Assembly: GCA_963761705.1 (NCBI GenBank)
Contig: CAVXHK010000004.1
Coordinates: forward strand, 248,001-312,000
Reading direction: 5' to 3'
From: CAVVKW01 sp963761705
GTDB lineage: Bacteria; Verrucomicrobiota; Verrucomicrobiia; Chthoniobacterales; JAATET01
DNA: 64,000 bases
The stretch's first letter is position 1. Every line of letters begins with the position of its first letter. Below are positions 1 to 8,498 of the stretch, piece by piece. The notes below the pieces were generated by a model. That model saw only the letters and a list, made by a program, of their open reading frames with translations. It searched no databases and had not been told where the DNA came from. The translations under genes and the position numbers were made by a program.

Positions 1-349
1 GGGTGCGGAAGCTGCGGGCGGCAACGGTATCGGCAAAAGCGAAGAAATTGCGGTCGCCGCCGACGGTGGCGTCAAGGCGTTCGATGAGGAGATCGAACTC
101 GTGGGTGAGCATGGTGTCGAGGCGTCGGCGGCTGACGTAGCGACCGGCGGAGCCGTAGATGGCGTCGGAAAACGTCATGTCGTAGGCCGAGATGGTCTTG
201 GCGACGGTCCCGGCGGCGGCCCCGACGTGGAAGAAGCGGCGGGCGACTTCTTGGCCAGCGCCGATTTCGGCAAACGTGCCGTAGATGCGCTGATCCATGT
301 TGACCTGAAAGGCCTTCTTATTGCATTGGAGATCGAAGTTTCCGTCCAT
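1..349 (-). CDS. Conserved hypothetical protein, N-terminal part (runs off window)
   Basis: An open minus-strand frame begins at an ATG at 349-347 and runs off the window start, so only about 116 N-terminal residues are visible. They open MDGNFDLQCNKKAFQVNMDQ and contain IYGTFAEIGAGQEVARRFF and a following SAYDMTFSDAIYG. I recognise this as a widespread bacterial protein whose automated names have been inconsistent; I assign no function. No signal peptide is visible. It diverges from the metallophosphoesterase gene across about 200 bp that must hold both promoters. Coding on this strand is supported by the protein-like composition; the plus-strand frame over the same bases is a low-complexity shadow. 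Confidence 0.75.
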   Translation of the reverse strand, partial: MDGNFDLQCNKKAFQVNMDQRIYGTFAEIGAGQEVARRFFHVGAAAGTVAKTISAYDMTFSDAIYGSAGRYVSRRRLDTMLTHEFDLLIERLDATVGGDRNFFAFADTVAARSFRT

Positions 350-552
350 GGGCGCGGATGGTATCAGCGGGGGCAAATCGGTCGAACGCGAATCCAAACC
401 CGGTTTTGAACGGAAGGTAACGGAGGCAACAGAGGGACGATGGGTGATCCGTCCGGCTCCCGCCGGCGCGGGCTCCCGGTGGCCGAGTGATTGCATCAAA
501 GATTCACGAGATCTTCATTGGGATTTCACGGTAGGGTGGAACAATCCAAACA

Positions 553-1389
553 ATGTCGGGTATCGCTGAAGCGGAACGGATCGGGGCGATGACTCGTCGG
601 GTGCTCATTCGAGGTGGGGTTGCGGCGGTGGCGCTGGCGGGAGCGGGGGCGGCGTGGGCTGGAGGTGTGGAGTTGGAATGGATCGAGGTGCGGCGGGTGC
701 GGCTGGACTTGGGGTTTGGGAGGGATCTGCGGGTGGTGGCGGTGAGCGATCTGCACTTTGATCCGGAATACGAGGTCGACTATCTCCGGCGGGCGATGGC
801 GCGAATCGCTGGGTTGGAACCAGACGTTTTTGTGGTCTGCGGCGATCTGTTTTCCCACGACGGACGGCGGGCGGCGGATCTGGCGGAGATCTTGGCGCTC
901 GTTCAGGCTCCGCTGGGAACGTTTGTAGCACTGGGGAATCATGATTTCTGGTCGGGGGAGAAGCGGATCGCCAAGGCTCTGAGTGCGGTGGGGATTCGGG
1001 TGCTGCGGAACGAGTGCGTGGCGCTGCCGGGGTTTGACGGTTGTTACTTGAGCGGGTTGGAGAGCTACTGGGCCGGGAAGCCAGATCCGGGAGTGTTGGT
1101 GGCTACGCCGGCGGACTCGCGGCACATCTTACTGGTTCACGAGCCGGATCCCTTTGATGAGATCACGGACCCGCGGGTGCGGCTGCAGGTGTCGGGGCAT
1201 ACCCACGGCGGGCAGGTGAGGTTGCCGCTGATCGGGGCATTGCGGTTGCCGAGTTGGGGGAAGCGGTATGACGAGGGGTTGTTTGAGGAAGGGGGGCGGT
1301 ATCTTTACGTGACGCGGGGGTTGGGGTCGCTGCGGCCGCACGTGCGGTTTCTTTGCCGTCCGGAGGTGACGGTGTTTGAAATGAGATGA
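553..1389 (+). CDS. Metallophosphoesterase (YkuE/YaeI-like, exported)
   Basis: A 278-residue calcineurin-like phosphoesterase. The metal-binding motifs appear in the expected order: SDLHFD (about 65-70), GDLFSHDG (about 97-104), GNHDFW (about 128-133), then VHEPD and SGHTHGGQ in the C-terminal third. These residues bind a two-metal centre that hydrolyses phosphodiesters or phosphomonoesters. The N-terminus has a twin-arginine-like stretch (TRRVLIRGG) followed by a hydrophobic Ala/Gly segment, so export or membrane anchoring is likely, as in YkuE-type enzymes thought to act on lipid substrates. An alternative start is the ATG at 589, directly before the RR pair. Substrate unknown. Confidence 0.88.
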   Translation: MSGIAEAERIGAMTRRVLIRGGVAAVALAGAGAAWAGGVELEWIEVRRVRLDLGFGRDLRVVAVSDLHFDPEYEVDYLRRAMARIAGLEPDVFVVCGDLFSHDGRRAADLAEILALVQAPLGTFVALGNHDFWSGEKRIAKALSAVGIRVLRNECVALPGFDGCYLSGLESYWAGKPDPGVLVATPADSRHILLVHEPDPFDEITDPRVRLQVSGHTHGGQVRLPLIGALRLPSWGKRYDEGLFEEGGRYLYVTRGLGSLRPHVRFLCRPEVTVFEMR

Positions 1390-1474
1390 AATCGGCTCTG
1401 GCTGACGCGGATTTCCGCAGATGCGGCGGCGGGAGGCTACCGCTCGCACGCGGCGCCGCGTGCGTTGCCCATCC

Positions 1475-2593
1475 TTATTTACCGCAGATTTGGACGATGA
1501 GGCGGTCGAGAACGACGGATTCGGCGAGTTGGGTGGTGACCAGCGTGCGGTTGGCTTCCGCGCACGCGAGGTAGGCGGTCTCCAACTCGGTGATCTCGAA
1601 GCGGCGGCTGTTGGCGGCGGCGATGCCGAGGGGGTAAGTGCTCAACGTGCCGTCCTTCTTCCGGGGGAGGTGCGCGGTGGCGCTGTCGGGAAGCTTCTTC
1701 AAGGCTCCGCTGAAGAATTGGGGTTGGGCGGGGACCGGGATGCGGTGGCGGTCCATGAGGTCTTTGACGAGGAGGAGGTTGCGGACGGTGGGGATGATGG
1801 CGGCGAGCAGGATGCCGACCGCTTTTTCGCCCTGAGTGAAGAGTTGGGTGAGGGTGGCGAGGCTGAGGAGGAGGTCGCGTTTGGCGATGGAGTTGCTGAG
1901 GTCGAAGATGCCGCCGGTTCGGGTGGTTGGGACGAGGGCACGGATGTCGTCTTCGGTGAGTTCGTGATCGGGGGGGAAAGCGAGACTGAGTTTCTCGAGT
2001 TCGCTGTCGGTCTGGCGGGTGTCGGTGCCGACGCGGGCGGCGAGGAGGGCGGCGGCATCGGGGGTGGCGTGGAGGCATCGAGCGGCGATCCGTTTCTCGA
2101 CCCAATCGATGACGTCGGCCTCGGTGGTGCCCCAGCCGAAGGAGACTTTGTCGTGGGTGGTGACGTTGGCGAGCTTGGTGAGAGCTTTGAAGGCGGTGCG
2201 GCGTTTGTCGGCTTCGGGGGCGCTGAGAAGGAAGGTCACGTCGGACGGGAGGCCGCTCTCGACCGTGGCGACGAGGCGGTCGAGTGCCGTGGCGACGGTG
2301 TCGGAGCGGCCGGTGACGGAGTCGGCGAGGAAGGAGGCGTTTTTCAGCCAGACGAGCTTGGCTCCACCGAAGAAAGCGACGGTGAGGAGGGCTTCGATGG
2401 TCCGGGCAACGCACTCGGCGGAGCGCTCGGCATTTGCGTCGGCTCCGTCGATGGTTTCGATGGAAAGGGGGTCGTCGGAGGGGGCCAGTTGGGCGGCGAG
2501 TTCGGTGGCGGCTTTCTTGACGGCTGCTTCATCGGAGCCGGTGACGAAGTGGAAGCGGGTGTCGGTGGGGGGCTTCTTCTTGGCGGCGGGCAT
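1475..2593 (-). CDS. holA: DNA polymerase III delta subunit
   Basis: A 372-residue HolA-like protein, the clamp-loader subunit that opens the beta sliding clamp for loading on DNA. The ATG at 2593 is chosen because MPAAKKKPPTDTRFHFVTGS begins the conserved region; the open frame continues upstream only through repeat DNA. The N-terminal AAA+-like part (VTGSDEAAVKKAATELAAQL, then FFGGAKLVWLKNASF) and the middle ADVIDWVEKRIAARCL and GGIFDLSNSIAKRD segments fit the family. The C-terminal collar domain is helical. Length is near the usual 330-380. It is downstream of modAB, separated by about 170 bp of repeats, so co-transcription is uncertain. Confidence 0.85.
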   Translation of the reverse strand: MPAAKKKPPTDTRFHFVTGSDEAAVKKAATELAAQLAPSDDPLSIETIDGADANAERSAECVARTIEALLTVAFFGGAKLVWLKNASFLADSVTGRSDTVATALDRLVATVESGLPSDVTFLLSAPEADKRRTAFKALTKLANVTTHDKVSFGWGTTEADVIDWVEKRIAARCLHATPDAAALLAARVGTDTRQTDSELEKLSLAFPPDHELTEDDIRALVPTTRTGGIFDLSNSIAKRDLLLSLATLTQLFTQGEKAVGILLAAIIPTVRNLLLVKDLMDRHRIPVPAQPQFFSGALKKLPDSATAHLPRKKDGTLSTYPLGIAAANSRRFEITELETAYLACAEANRTLVTTQLAESVVLDRLIVQICGK

Positions 2594-2606
2594 GGATTGA
2601 TTCTCG

Positions 2607-2739
2607 CGCGAAGGCGCGAAGGCGCGAAGGAAATACTGACCCTCGCGCAGAACATCGGAGGCTGGGAAGCCTCGAGGTAGACTGCGTCGGCTCTGCGATG
2701 CAGCCCGGAGGGCGAGACGAGCGGGCGCGAGCGAGTCAA
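2607..2739. repeat. Dispersed repeat: cgcgaag run plus copy 1 of a 90-bp element
   Basis: The gap between holA and modB holds a triple cgcgaag(g) run (2607-2632), then an element at 2653-2739. The element is built around ggctgggaagcctcg, ctgcgtcggctctgcgatgcag and agggcgagacgagcggg. The same element recurs at 12331-12420 and 55530-55623, in the same orientation and 75-85 percent similar by eye. It contains short palindromes (ggct/agcc, ctgc/gcag) and no ORF of its own. Confidence 0.75.
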
Positions 2740-2762
2740 ACCGCGGCGGCGCAGAGAATGAT

Positions 2763-3404
2763 TTATTTCCAGGCCCAGCGGTTGGCGATGAGGACGACGG
2801 TGGTGGAAAGTGCGATGAGAACGGCGGAGAGGGTGAGGGCGAGGGGGAGGTCGCCGGACTCGGTGGCGGTGTAGATGGCGGTGGGCATCGTTTGGGTGCG
2901 ACCGGGGATGTTGCCGGCGAGCATGAGGGTGGCACCGAATTCCCCGAGGGCGCGGGCGAAGGCGAGGACGGCGGCAGCGGCGATGCTGGCTCGGGCGATG
3001 GGGATGTCGATCTGGATGAGGCGTTGAAGGGGGCGGACGCCGAGGATGCGGCTGGCGTCGCGGAGCTCGGGTTCGATCATGAGGAAGGCGGATCGGGTGA
3101 AGAGGTAGACGATGGGAAACGAGACGACGAAGGCGGCAACGACGGTGCCGGGCCAACTGAAGACGAGGGGGAGGCCGATGTGGTCGAGGAGGCTGCCGAG
3201 GGGGCTGCGTTTGCCGAAGGTGAGGAGGAGAAGGAGGCCGGTAACGGTGGGGGGAAGGACGAGCGGGAGGAGGCAGGCGGCGTCAAGGGCGGCGAGCCAC
3301 GGGCCGCGGCGGTGGGCGCGCCAGGCGGCGAGGGTGGTGCCGAAGATCAGGGCGAGGATGGTGGCGGTGAAGGCCGTGGCGAGGGAGAGGAGGAGTGGCG
3401 ACAT
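2763..3404 (-). CDS. modB: Molybdate ABC transporter permease
   Basis: A 213-residue inner-membrane permease with five to six hydrophobic segments. It carries the cytoplasmic coupling (EAA-like) loop ARALGEFGATLMLAGNIPGR followed by TQTMPTAIY, which is typical of ModB. It would form the channel through which molybdate (or tungstate) released by ModA is imported. It starts 11 bp downstream of the modA stop, so the two form one transcription unit. No ATP-binding modC gene follows; the next gene is holA. The ATPase must be supplied from elsewhere or has been lost. Confidence 0.9.
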   Translation of the reverse strand: MSPLLLSLATAFTATILALIFGTTLAAWRAHRRGPWLAALDAACLLPLVLPPTVTGLLLLLTFGKRSPLGSLLDHIGLPLVFSWPGTVVAAFVVSFPIVYLFTRSAFLMIEPELRDASRILGVRPLQRLIQIDIPIARASIAAAAVLAFARALGEFGATLMLAGNIPGRTQTMPTAIYTATESGDLPLALTLSAVLIALSTTVVLIANRWAWK

Positions 3405-3415
3405 CGGGGCTGTGA

Positions 3416-4090
3416 TTAGTGACTGGGTGCCGTGAAGCCGTGGAAGAGGAAGACTCGTTGGGCGGGCTGGCGGGTCAAGTATTGCAGAAAAGCTCGGGCG
3501 GCGGGGGTGTCTTCGATCAGGGCGGCTTGGTAGGTGATGGGCGGGTGAGAAACGGGCGGGGCGGTCGCGACGGAGTTCACGTCTTCGGTGACGTCGGTGG
3601 CGTAGACGAAGCCGGCGTCGGCGTTGCCGGTCGCGACGTAGGTGAGGACTTGTCGAACGTCCTTTGCGAGGACGAATTTTGGAGCGAGGGCGGTCGCGAG
3701 ATTCAGGTGGTCGAGCGTGGCGGCGGTGTAGGCTCCGGCCGGGGACGTGGCGGGGTTGGCGACGGCGATGGTTCGGATGGAGTCGGACGTGAGGTCGGGG
3801 ATGGATTCGAGGGTGGTGATCTCGCGGCGGGTGATGAGGACGAGGGTGTTGGTGAGGAAGGGGGTCGTTGAGATCGCTGGGAGTTCGGGGATCGGACCTG
3901 CGCTGAGGAGGAGATCGGCGGGAGCGCCATTCTCGATCTGGCGGGCGAGGGCGTTGGAACCGCCGAAGTTGTAGACGATCTTCGTGCCGGGGTGGGCGAC
4001 TGCGAAGGCGGCCGCGATTTTCTCGAGCGGAGATTGGAGGCTGGCGGCGGCGGAGATGAGAAGAGTGGCGAGGACGGGAGTGACGAGCAT
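3416..4090 (-). CDS. modA: Molybdate ABC transporter substrate-binding protein
   Basis: A 224-residue periplasmic binding protein with a short N-terminal signal peptide (hydrophobic LVTPVLATLLISAAASLQSP). Family features are KIVYNFGGSNALARQIENGA near residue 40, GAPADLLLSA, the IAVANPATSPAGAYTAATLD segment, and the late GNADAGFVYATDV. The Ser, Ala and Tyr positions that hydrogen-bond the oxyanion in ModA lie in these segments. It is divergent from the LptF/G gene with only 58 bp between the starts, and precedes modB by 11 bp. A tungstate or other oxyanion specificity cannot be excluded. Confidence 0.88.
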   Translation of the reverse strand: MLVTPVLATLLISAAASLQSPLEKIAAAFAVAHPGTKIVYNFGGSNALARQIENGAPADLLLSAGPIPELPAISTTPFLTNTLVLITRREITTLESIPDLTSDSIRTIAVANPATSPAGAYTAATLDHLNLATALAPKFVLAKDVRQVLTYVATGNADAGFVYATDVTEDVNSVATAPPVSHPPITYQAALIEDTPAARAFLQYLTRQPAQRVFLFHGFTAPSH

Positions 4091-4148
4091 GCGGCGCGGG
4101 ATTTGACGTAGTTTGGGAATCCGTTTACCGATCTTGGCTCGCTAGTTC

Positions 4149-5255
4149 ATGAAGATTATTGATCGCACCGTCGGGAAGGACGTTTTTGTTACGATGCTGA
4201 TCGGCATCATCGTCCTGAGCCTCGTTCTAGTGCTGGGCAATCTTTTTCAGAAGCTGCTCGATTTGCTGATCAATCGGGATGTGCCGATCGGAACTTTGCT
4301 GGCGTTCATGGCCTTCGTACTGCCATTTTCGCTGACGTTCACGATTCCTTGGGGATTTCTGACGGCACTTCTTCTCATTTTCGGGCGGATGTCGGCGGAT
4401 AATGAGCTGATTGCACTCCGGAGCAATGGCGTGAGCATCCCGCGGATTTGCGTGCCGGTGTTCGTTCTGGCGGTGGTGCTGACGGGGATTTGTTTCTGGA
4501 TCAACGCGGACGTGGCCCCGAAGGCGGAGCAGAGGATGACGGAGGCGGTGTTCGACATCGCGACGAGCAATCCGATTTCGTTGTTCTCGGCGGATCAGGT
4601 GGTGGACGACTTTCCAGACAAGCGGGTTTACGTGGGCGGGAAAAATGGGGACGTGCTGGAGAATCTCATCATGTTCGACATCAACGACGACAACTCGCCG
4701 ACGCGGGTCATCTTCGCGAAACGGGGTGAGCTGACCCCGGATCCGGCGAACGCGCAATTGCTGCTCAAGTTGTCGGATGCTCGGTTCGAGCAGCGGGACA
4801 AGGACGATCCGCGGGACATTTATAACATCCAGCAGGGAATCGTGATGAAGCAGGGCGTGTTTCCAATTTCGTTGCAGGCGATGTTCGATGAGCACCTGAC
4901 GGGGCGGAGGCTGAGTGCGTTCACCTTGCCGGAGCTGATCGGGAGGCTGGGGGAGGCTGAAATCGATGACCGGCAGGCAACTCGGGTCGAACTGAGTAAG
5001 CGCTTTTCGTCGTCGCTGGCTTGTCTGGCGTTTGCCCTGGTGGCGGTGCCGTTGGGGATCACGGCTCACCGGAAGGAGACTTCGGTGGGGTTTGCGCTGA
5101 GTCTGGGGATCGCGTTTACCTACTTCTTTTTCATCATTCTCGCGGACACGTTCCGGGATAATCCGGCGGCTTTTCCGGAGTACCTCATTTGGATTCCGAA
5201 CGTGGTGTTTATCACGCTGGGGACGGTGCTGTTTGTGCGGTTGTCGAAGCGGTGA
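4149..5255 (+). CDS. LptF/LptG (YjgP/YjgQ) family permease
   Basis: A 368-residue membrane protein of the family that works with LptB to extract lipopolysaccharide from the inner membrane and feed it to the periplasmic Lpt bridge. Three N-terminal hydrophobic segments (about residues 12-35, 52-75, 98-118) are followed by a periplasmic beta-jellyroll region (about 120-270) and three C-terminal membrane segments ending in FITLGTVLFVRLSKR. The motif ADNELIALRSNGVS after the second segment is diagnostic. The LptF and LptG subunits are homologous and I cannot tell which this is; no partner permease gene is adjacent. Confidence 0.88.
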   Translation: MKIIDRTVGKDVFVTMLIGIIVLSLVLVLGNLFQKLLDLLINRDVPIGTLLAFMAFVLPFSLTFTIPWGFLTALLLIFGRMSADNELIALRSNGVSIPRICVPVFVLAVVLTGICFWINADVAPKAEQRMTEAVFDIATSNPISLFSADQVVDDFPDKRVYVGGKNGDVLENLIMFDINDDNSPTRVIFAKRGELTPDPANAQLLLKLSDARFEQRDKDDPRDIYNIQQGIVMKQGVFPISLQAMFDEHLTGRRLSAFTLPELIGRLGEAEIDDRQATRVELSKRFSSSLACLAFALVAVPLGITAHRKETSVGFALSLGIAFTYFFFIILADTFRDNPAAFPEYLIWIPNVVFITLGTVLFVRLSKR

Positions 5256-5311
5256 GGTTGTTGCGGCTTGGCCGGGGGGAGTGGTTGCTGGCTGGAGGGC
5301 TGGGATAAGGT

Positions 5312-6670
5312 TCACATGGTGGGTGGGAACATGGCGAATCCGGCGGCGGCCATGCCCAGAAAGAGGAAGAATCCGACGACGTCGGTGACGGTGGTCAGCA
5401 TGATCGAGGAGGCCAGGGCGGGGTCGATCTTGAAGGCTTTGAGGCCGACCGGAATGAGGACGCCGGCGGCGGCGGCGGCGATCATGTTGAGGATCATCGC
5501 GATACAGGCGACGACGCCGAGGACGAGGTCGCCGCGCCAGAGCCAGCCGATGACGCCGATGGCGAGGCCAGTGGAGAGGCCGGTGAGGGTGGCGACGAGG
5601 ATTTCCTTCGCGAGAATGCGCCTTTTGAGGCGCCCTTCCATCTCGCCGAGGGCCATGGAGCGGACGACGATGGTGAGTGTCTGCATCCCGACGTTGCCGC
5701 CCTGGCTGGCGATGATGGGGAGGAAGACGGCGAGGACCGCGTATTTGTCGATGGTGGGTTCGAAGAGTGAGACGACCCAGCCCGCGAGGATGGCGGTGGC
5801 GAGGTTGACGTAGAGCCAGGGGAGGCGGCGCTGGAACGAGATCTTCCAGGGGGTGTCGAGCATCTCTTCGCCGGAGAGACCGATCATGCGCTGCATGTCT
5901 TCGGTGGCTTCTTCTTCGATGACGTCCATGACGTCGTCGGAAGTGACGATACCGCAGAGGCGCTTGAGGTCGTCGACGACGGGGAGGGCGACGAAGTGGT
6001 GTTCACGGAAGAGGTTGGCGATTTCTTCCTGGTCGGCGTGGACGGAGACGGCGCGGACCTCGCGGATCATGAGCGTGGCGAGGGGGGTGTCGGGTTTGGC
6101 GAAGAGGAGGTCGCGGGTGCGGAGGACGCCGCGGAGACGCTGGGCGTGGTCGGTCACGTAGACGTAGAACATGCCCTCGTGGGCACCGGATTCGTCGGAG
6201 CGGAGGACTTCGATGGCTTGCTGGGCGGACATGTTCTCGCGGAGCGAGACGAAGTCGGGGTCCATGATGCCGCCGGCGGAGTCGCCGGGGTAGCCGAGGA
6301 TCTCGGTGATCTTAGCGGCGGACTCGGGCGGGAGATTTTTGAGAATGTCGCCGAGGCGTTCGGGCGAGAGGTTAACGAGGATGTCGGCGGCGTCGTCGAG
6401 GAACATCTCGTCGACGATGCCGGAGACGCGGTGGAGCCGCATCTTCTCGAAGAGGCGAACCTGCAGCTCGGGGCCGAACTCGCCGATGATGTCGGCGGAT
6501 TTTTCGTCGTCGAGTTTGCGGAGAACGGCACGGAGTTCGGAGAGTTCGAGGTCGGCGAGTTGGTTGGCCGCGTCGCGGGCGTCGGCTTGGTCGCGGAGGT
6601 AGCTGATCCATTCCGCATTCTCGGTGTTTCGCTCGGCGAGGGACGGGATCTCGTAGTCTTCGGTCGGCAT
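5312..6670 (-). CDS. mgtE: Magnesium transporter MgtE
   Basis: A 452-residue Mg2+ channel/transporter, the usual family length. The ATG at 6670 is chosen because MPTEDYEIPSL begins the family N-terminus; the open frame extends upstream without homology. Domains in order: superhelical N domain (about 20-130, with VNLSPERLGDILKNLPPES), paired CBS domains (about 135-260, with SGAHEGMFYVYVTD and HHFVALPVVDD), a plug helix, and five membrane helices from about residue 285. The pore region PIIASQGGNVGMQTLTIVVR and the acidic TTVTDVVGFFLFL match the Mg2+ pathway. The CBS domains are known to gate the channel by intracellular Mg2+. Confidence 0.93.
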   Translation of the reverse strand: MPTEDYEIPSLAERNTENAEWISYLRDQADARDAANQLADLELSELRAVLRKLDDEKSADIIGEFGPELQVRLFEKMRLHRVSGIVDEMFLDDAADILVNLSPERLGDILKNLPPESAAKITEILGYPGDSAGGIMDPDFVSLRENMSAQQAIEVLRSDESGAHEGMFYVYVTDHAQRLRGVLRTRDLLFAKPDTPLATLMIREVRAVSVHADQEEIANLFREHHFVALPVVDDLKRLCGIVTSDDVMDVIEEEATEDMQRMIGLSGEEMLDTPWKISFQRRLPWLYVNLATAILAGWVVSLFEPTIDKYAVLAVFLPIIASQGGNVGMQTLTIVVRSMALGEMEGRLKRRILAKEILVATLTGLSTGLAIGVIGWLWRGDLVLGVVACIAMILNMIAAAAAGVLIPVGLKAFKIDPALASSIMLTTVTDVVGFFLFLGMAAAGFAMFPPTM

Positions 6671-6775
6671 CGCGGGGAGTGTAGGGGATTCTGGAGGTCG
6701 GGCGAGGCTGAAGCGGGGACAGCTCGGAATCGCCTTGGGACTCGCTCGCGCCGGATGGGGGCGGTAGATACGACC

Positions 6776-8368
6776 ATGCATTTTCCCGGTTCGCTCATCC
6801 GATTTTTTGCGCTGCTTCTCGTTGGTCTGCCGGGTCTGCGCGGAGGGGAAATTGGGGATTGGGTGGGTAAGCCGATGCCGGACATCGCCTACGTCGGTAG
6901 AGACGGGGAGTCGCACTCTCCGAGTGATTGGAAGGGGCGGTGGGTTCTGCTTCAGTTTGGCGCGCACTGGTGCTTGCCGTCGGAATACACGGCTCAGGTT
7001 TTCTCGGACGTTCAGCGGCGAGCCGAGTCGAAGGATTTTCTTTTTCTCGAACTTTTCGCCGAGCCAACGCTCGTCGATCTTGAGCTCAACGCGCAACGGA
7101 GCGTCGAAGGTGAGAGGGGACTCGCGAGTAGGGAGATGACGGATGCGCTTGGCATCAAGGGATTTCCGAGTTGGTTTTGCGTTGATCCGGCGGGCACGAT
7201 CCGAGCGGCGGGACAAATGAACGTCCCCGCCGGGCGCCGGGGGGAGCTGGCCGATCTGTGGAGTGAAGACGCTCGTCTGCTGGCGGCGACCGAGCCACCG
7301 TCGGATGAGCAAGCGCTGTTGGAAAACGGACTGATGGCCCGATTGGAGGGTGACCTTCAAAAATGCGCGGAAATGTTGGGCAAATACCTGGAGGGCGACC
7401 CTACCCACGAACTCGCCGTCGTGACGCGGAGCTACGCCCTTCAGGGGTTCGACAAAAATTGGCTCCAGAGTCTGGACCGCACGCTGGAGGCTTGGGAGGA
7501 CGTGCCGGAGCGGCTGCAGTTCTTCCGGGCAAAGAGCCGGTTGAGCGACAATGCCTCGGCGCCGCCGAGACTTGACCTGATGGCGCTGGCCGAACGATAC
7601 CCGGAGAGTTGGGCGCTGCGGGCGGCAACGCTTCCGAACGCCAAACTGCCCCACGAGACGTCCAAGGAAGACCTTCGAGCGCTGGCCTACTACAACGGGA
7701 GTTCCGGAGGAGACCTCTACGGGCAGTACATGATTTTGGCGTTGGAAGCGCGTGGTCTCAACGAGTTCGCCGAGAAGATGGCGGGCGCGATGGAATGGCC
7801 GAGGGCGACCTACACGGTCGCGGCGGACGTGTTGGCCCGAGCCGGGAAGAGAGACGAGGCTTTCGAGATCCTGGGCGGTAAGATTCCCGGGGTTCCGACG
7901 CCTTCGACCGGGAACGCTCTTTATTTTCGCACGCTGCAAACGCTGGTGCTCGAAGAGCCGGAGATCGCCTTGAATGCCGCGGCGGATTACCAGAAGGGCC
8001 AGCCAAATCACCTTTTCCCGTTTCTGGCCAAGTGGCAGATTGCCGCAGACGGGGGCAACGTCGAGGAGATCGAGCCGATCGCTGAGGAAACGAAACTTGC
8101 GGCAGCGACGCGGAAGCCGTTTCAAAAGCTCACCAAGTGGCTCGGTGAGGACGCTGTGCCGGGGTGGGCGGAAATCGCGGCAATCGAATGGGCGAACGCA
8201 CGTGAGCTCACCGCTTGGACGCTCTCGCTGGAGGCGCGGCGGACGGGAGATCTGGATCGCGAGAGTCAGGTGTTACGAGCTGGGCTGCTCGCCATCACCC
8301 CGAAGAGTCCCGAATACATCCTGCTGTATCGGCGATTTCAGGAGATCCAGGCGGGCACGGTGGAGTGA
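6776..8368 (+). CDS. Secreted thioredoxin-like protein with helical C-terminal half
   Basis: A 530-residue protein starting at the ATG at 6776, which gives a clear signal peptide (MHFPGSLIRFFALLLVGLPG). Residues about 25-170 form a thioredoxin-like fold: WKGRWVLLQFGAHWCLPSEY, then LGIKGFPSWFCVDPAGTI with the cis-Pro loop. The active site has a single Cys (HWCLPSEY), so a normal CxxC disulfide reductase cycle is not possible. Residues about 180-530 look like an alpha-helical TPR-like region. It is divergent from mgtE, about 105 bp apart. Function unknown; a periplasmic redox or scaffold role is inference. Confidence 0.72.
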   Translation: MHFPGSLIRFFALLLVGLPGLRGGEIGDWVGKPMPDIAYVGRDGESHSPSDWKGRWVLLQFGAHWCLPSEYTAQVFSDVQRRAESKDFLFLELFAEPTLVDLELNAQRSVEGERGLASREMTDALGIKGFPSWFCVDPAGTIRAAGQMNVPAGRRGELADLWSEDARLLAATEPPSDEQALLENGLMARLEGDLQKCAEMLGKYLEGDPTHELAVVTRSYALQGFDKNWLQSLDRTLEAWEDVPERLQFFRAKSRLSDNASAPPRLDLMALAERYPESWALRAATLPNAKLPHETSKEDLRALAYYNGSSGGDLYGQYMILALEARGLNEFAEKMAGAMEWPRATYTVAADVLARAGKRDEAFEILGGKIPGVPTPSTGNALYFRTLQTLVLEEPEIALNAAADYQKGQPNHLFPFLAKWQIAADGGNVEEIEPIAEETKLAAATRKPFQKLTKWLGEDAVPGWAEIAAIEWANARELTAWTLSLEARRTGDLDRESQVLRAGLLAITPKSPEYILLYRRFQEIQAGTVE

Positions 8369-8498
8369 TCCCTGAAGACGAGTTCGAGGTAAAAGCTGTT
8401 GCGAAAAGTCGCGGGACCAACGTAGCGCCAGTGGGTGTTGCCGGCGAATGCGCGGGTTTTCCGCTCGATTTGCCGGAGCGGTGAACGCGGTGCGGAGA

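Noticed and set aside
1421..2680. A 419-residue plus-strand ORF opposite holA
   Set aside because: Gly/Glu/Val-rich low-complexity shadow of a GC-rich gene; holA on the minus strand has clear family motifs.
5312..8125. A 937-residue open frame including mgtE
   Set aside because: Only the downstream 452 residues match MgtE; the upstream part is antisense to the thioredoxin-like gene.
8380..8460. Minus-strand peptide NTHWRYVGPATFRNSFYLEL in the 130-bp gap beside GH42
   Set aside because: Looks protein-like, but no start, no family recognised and no context; might be a repeat. Not supported as a gene.
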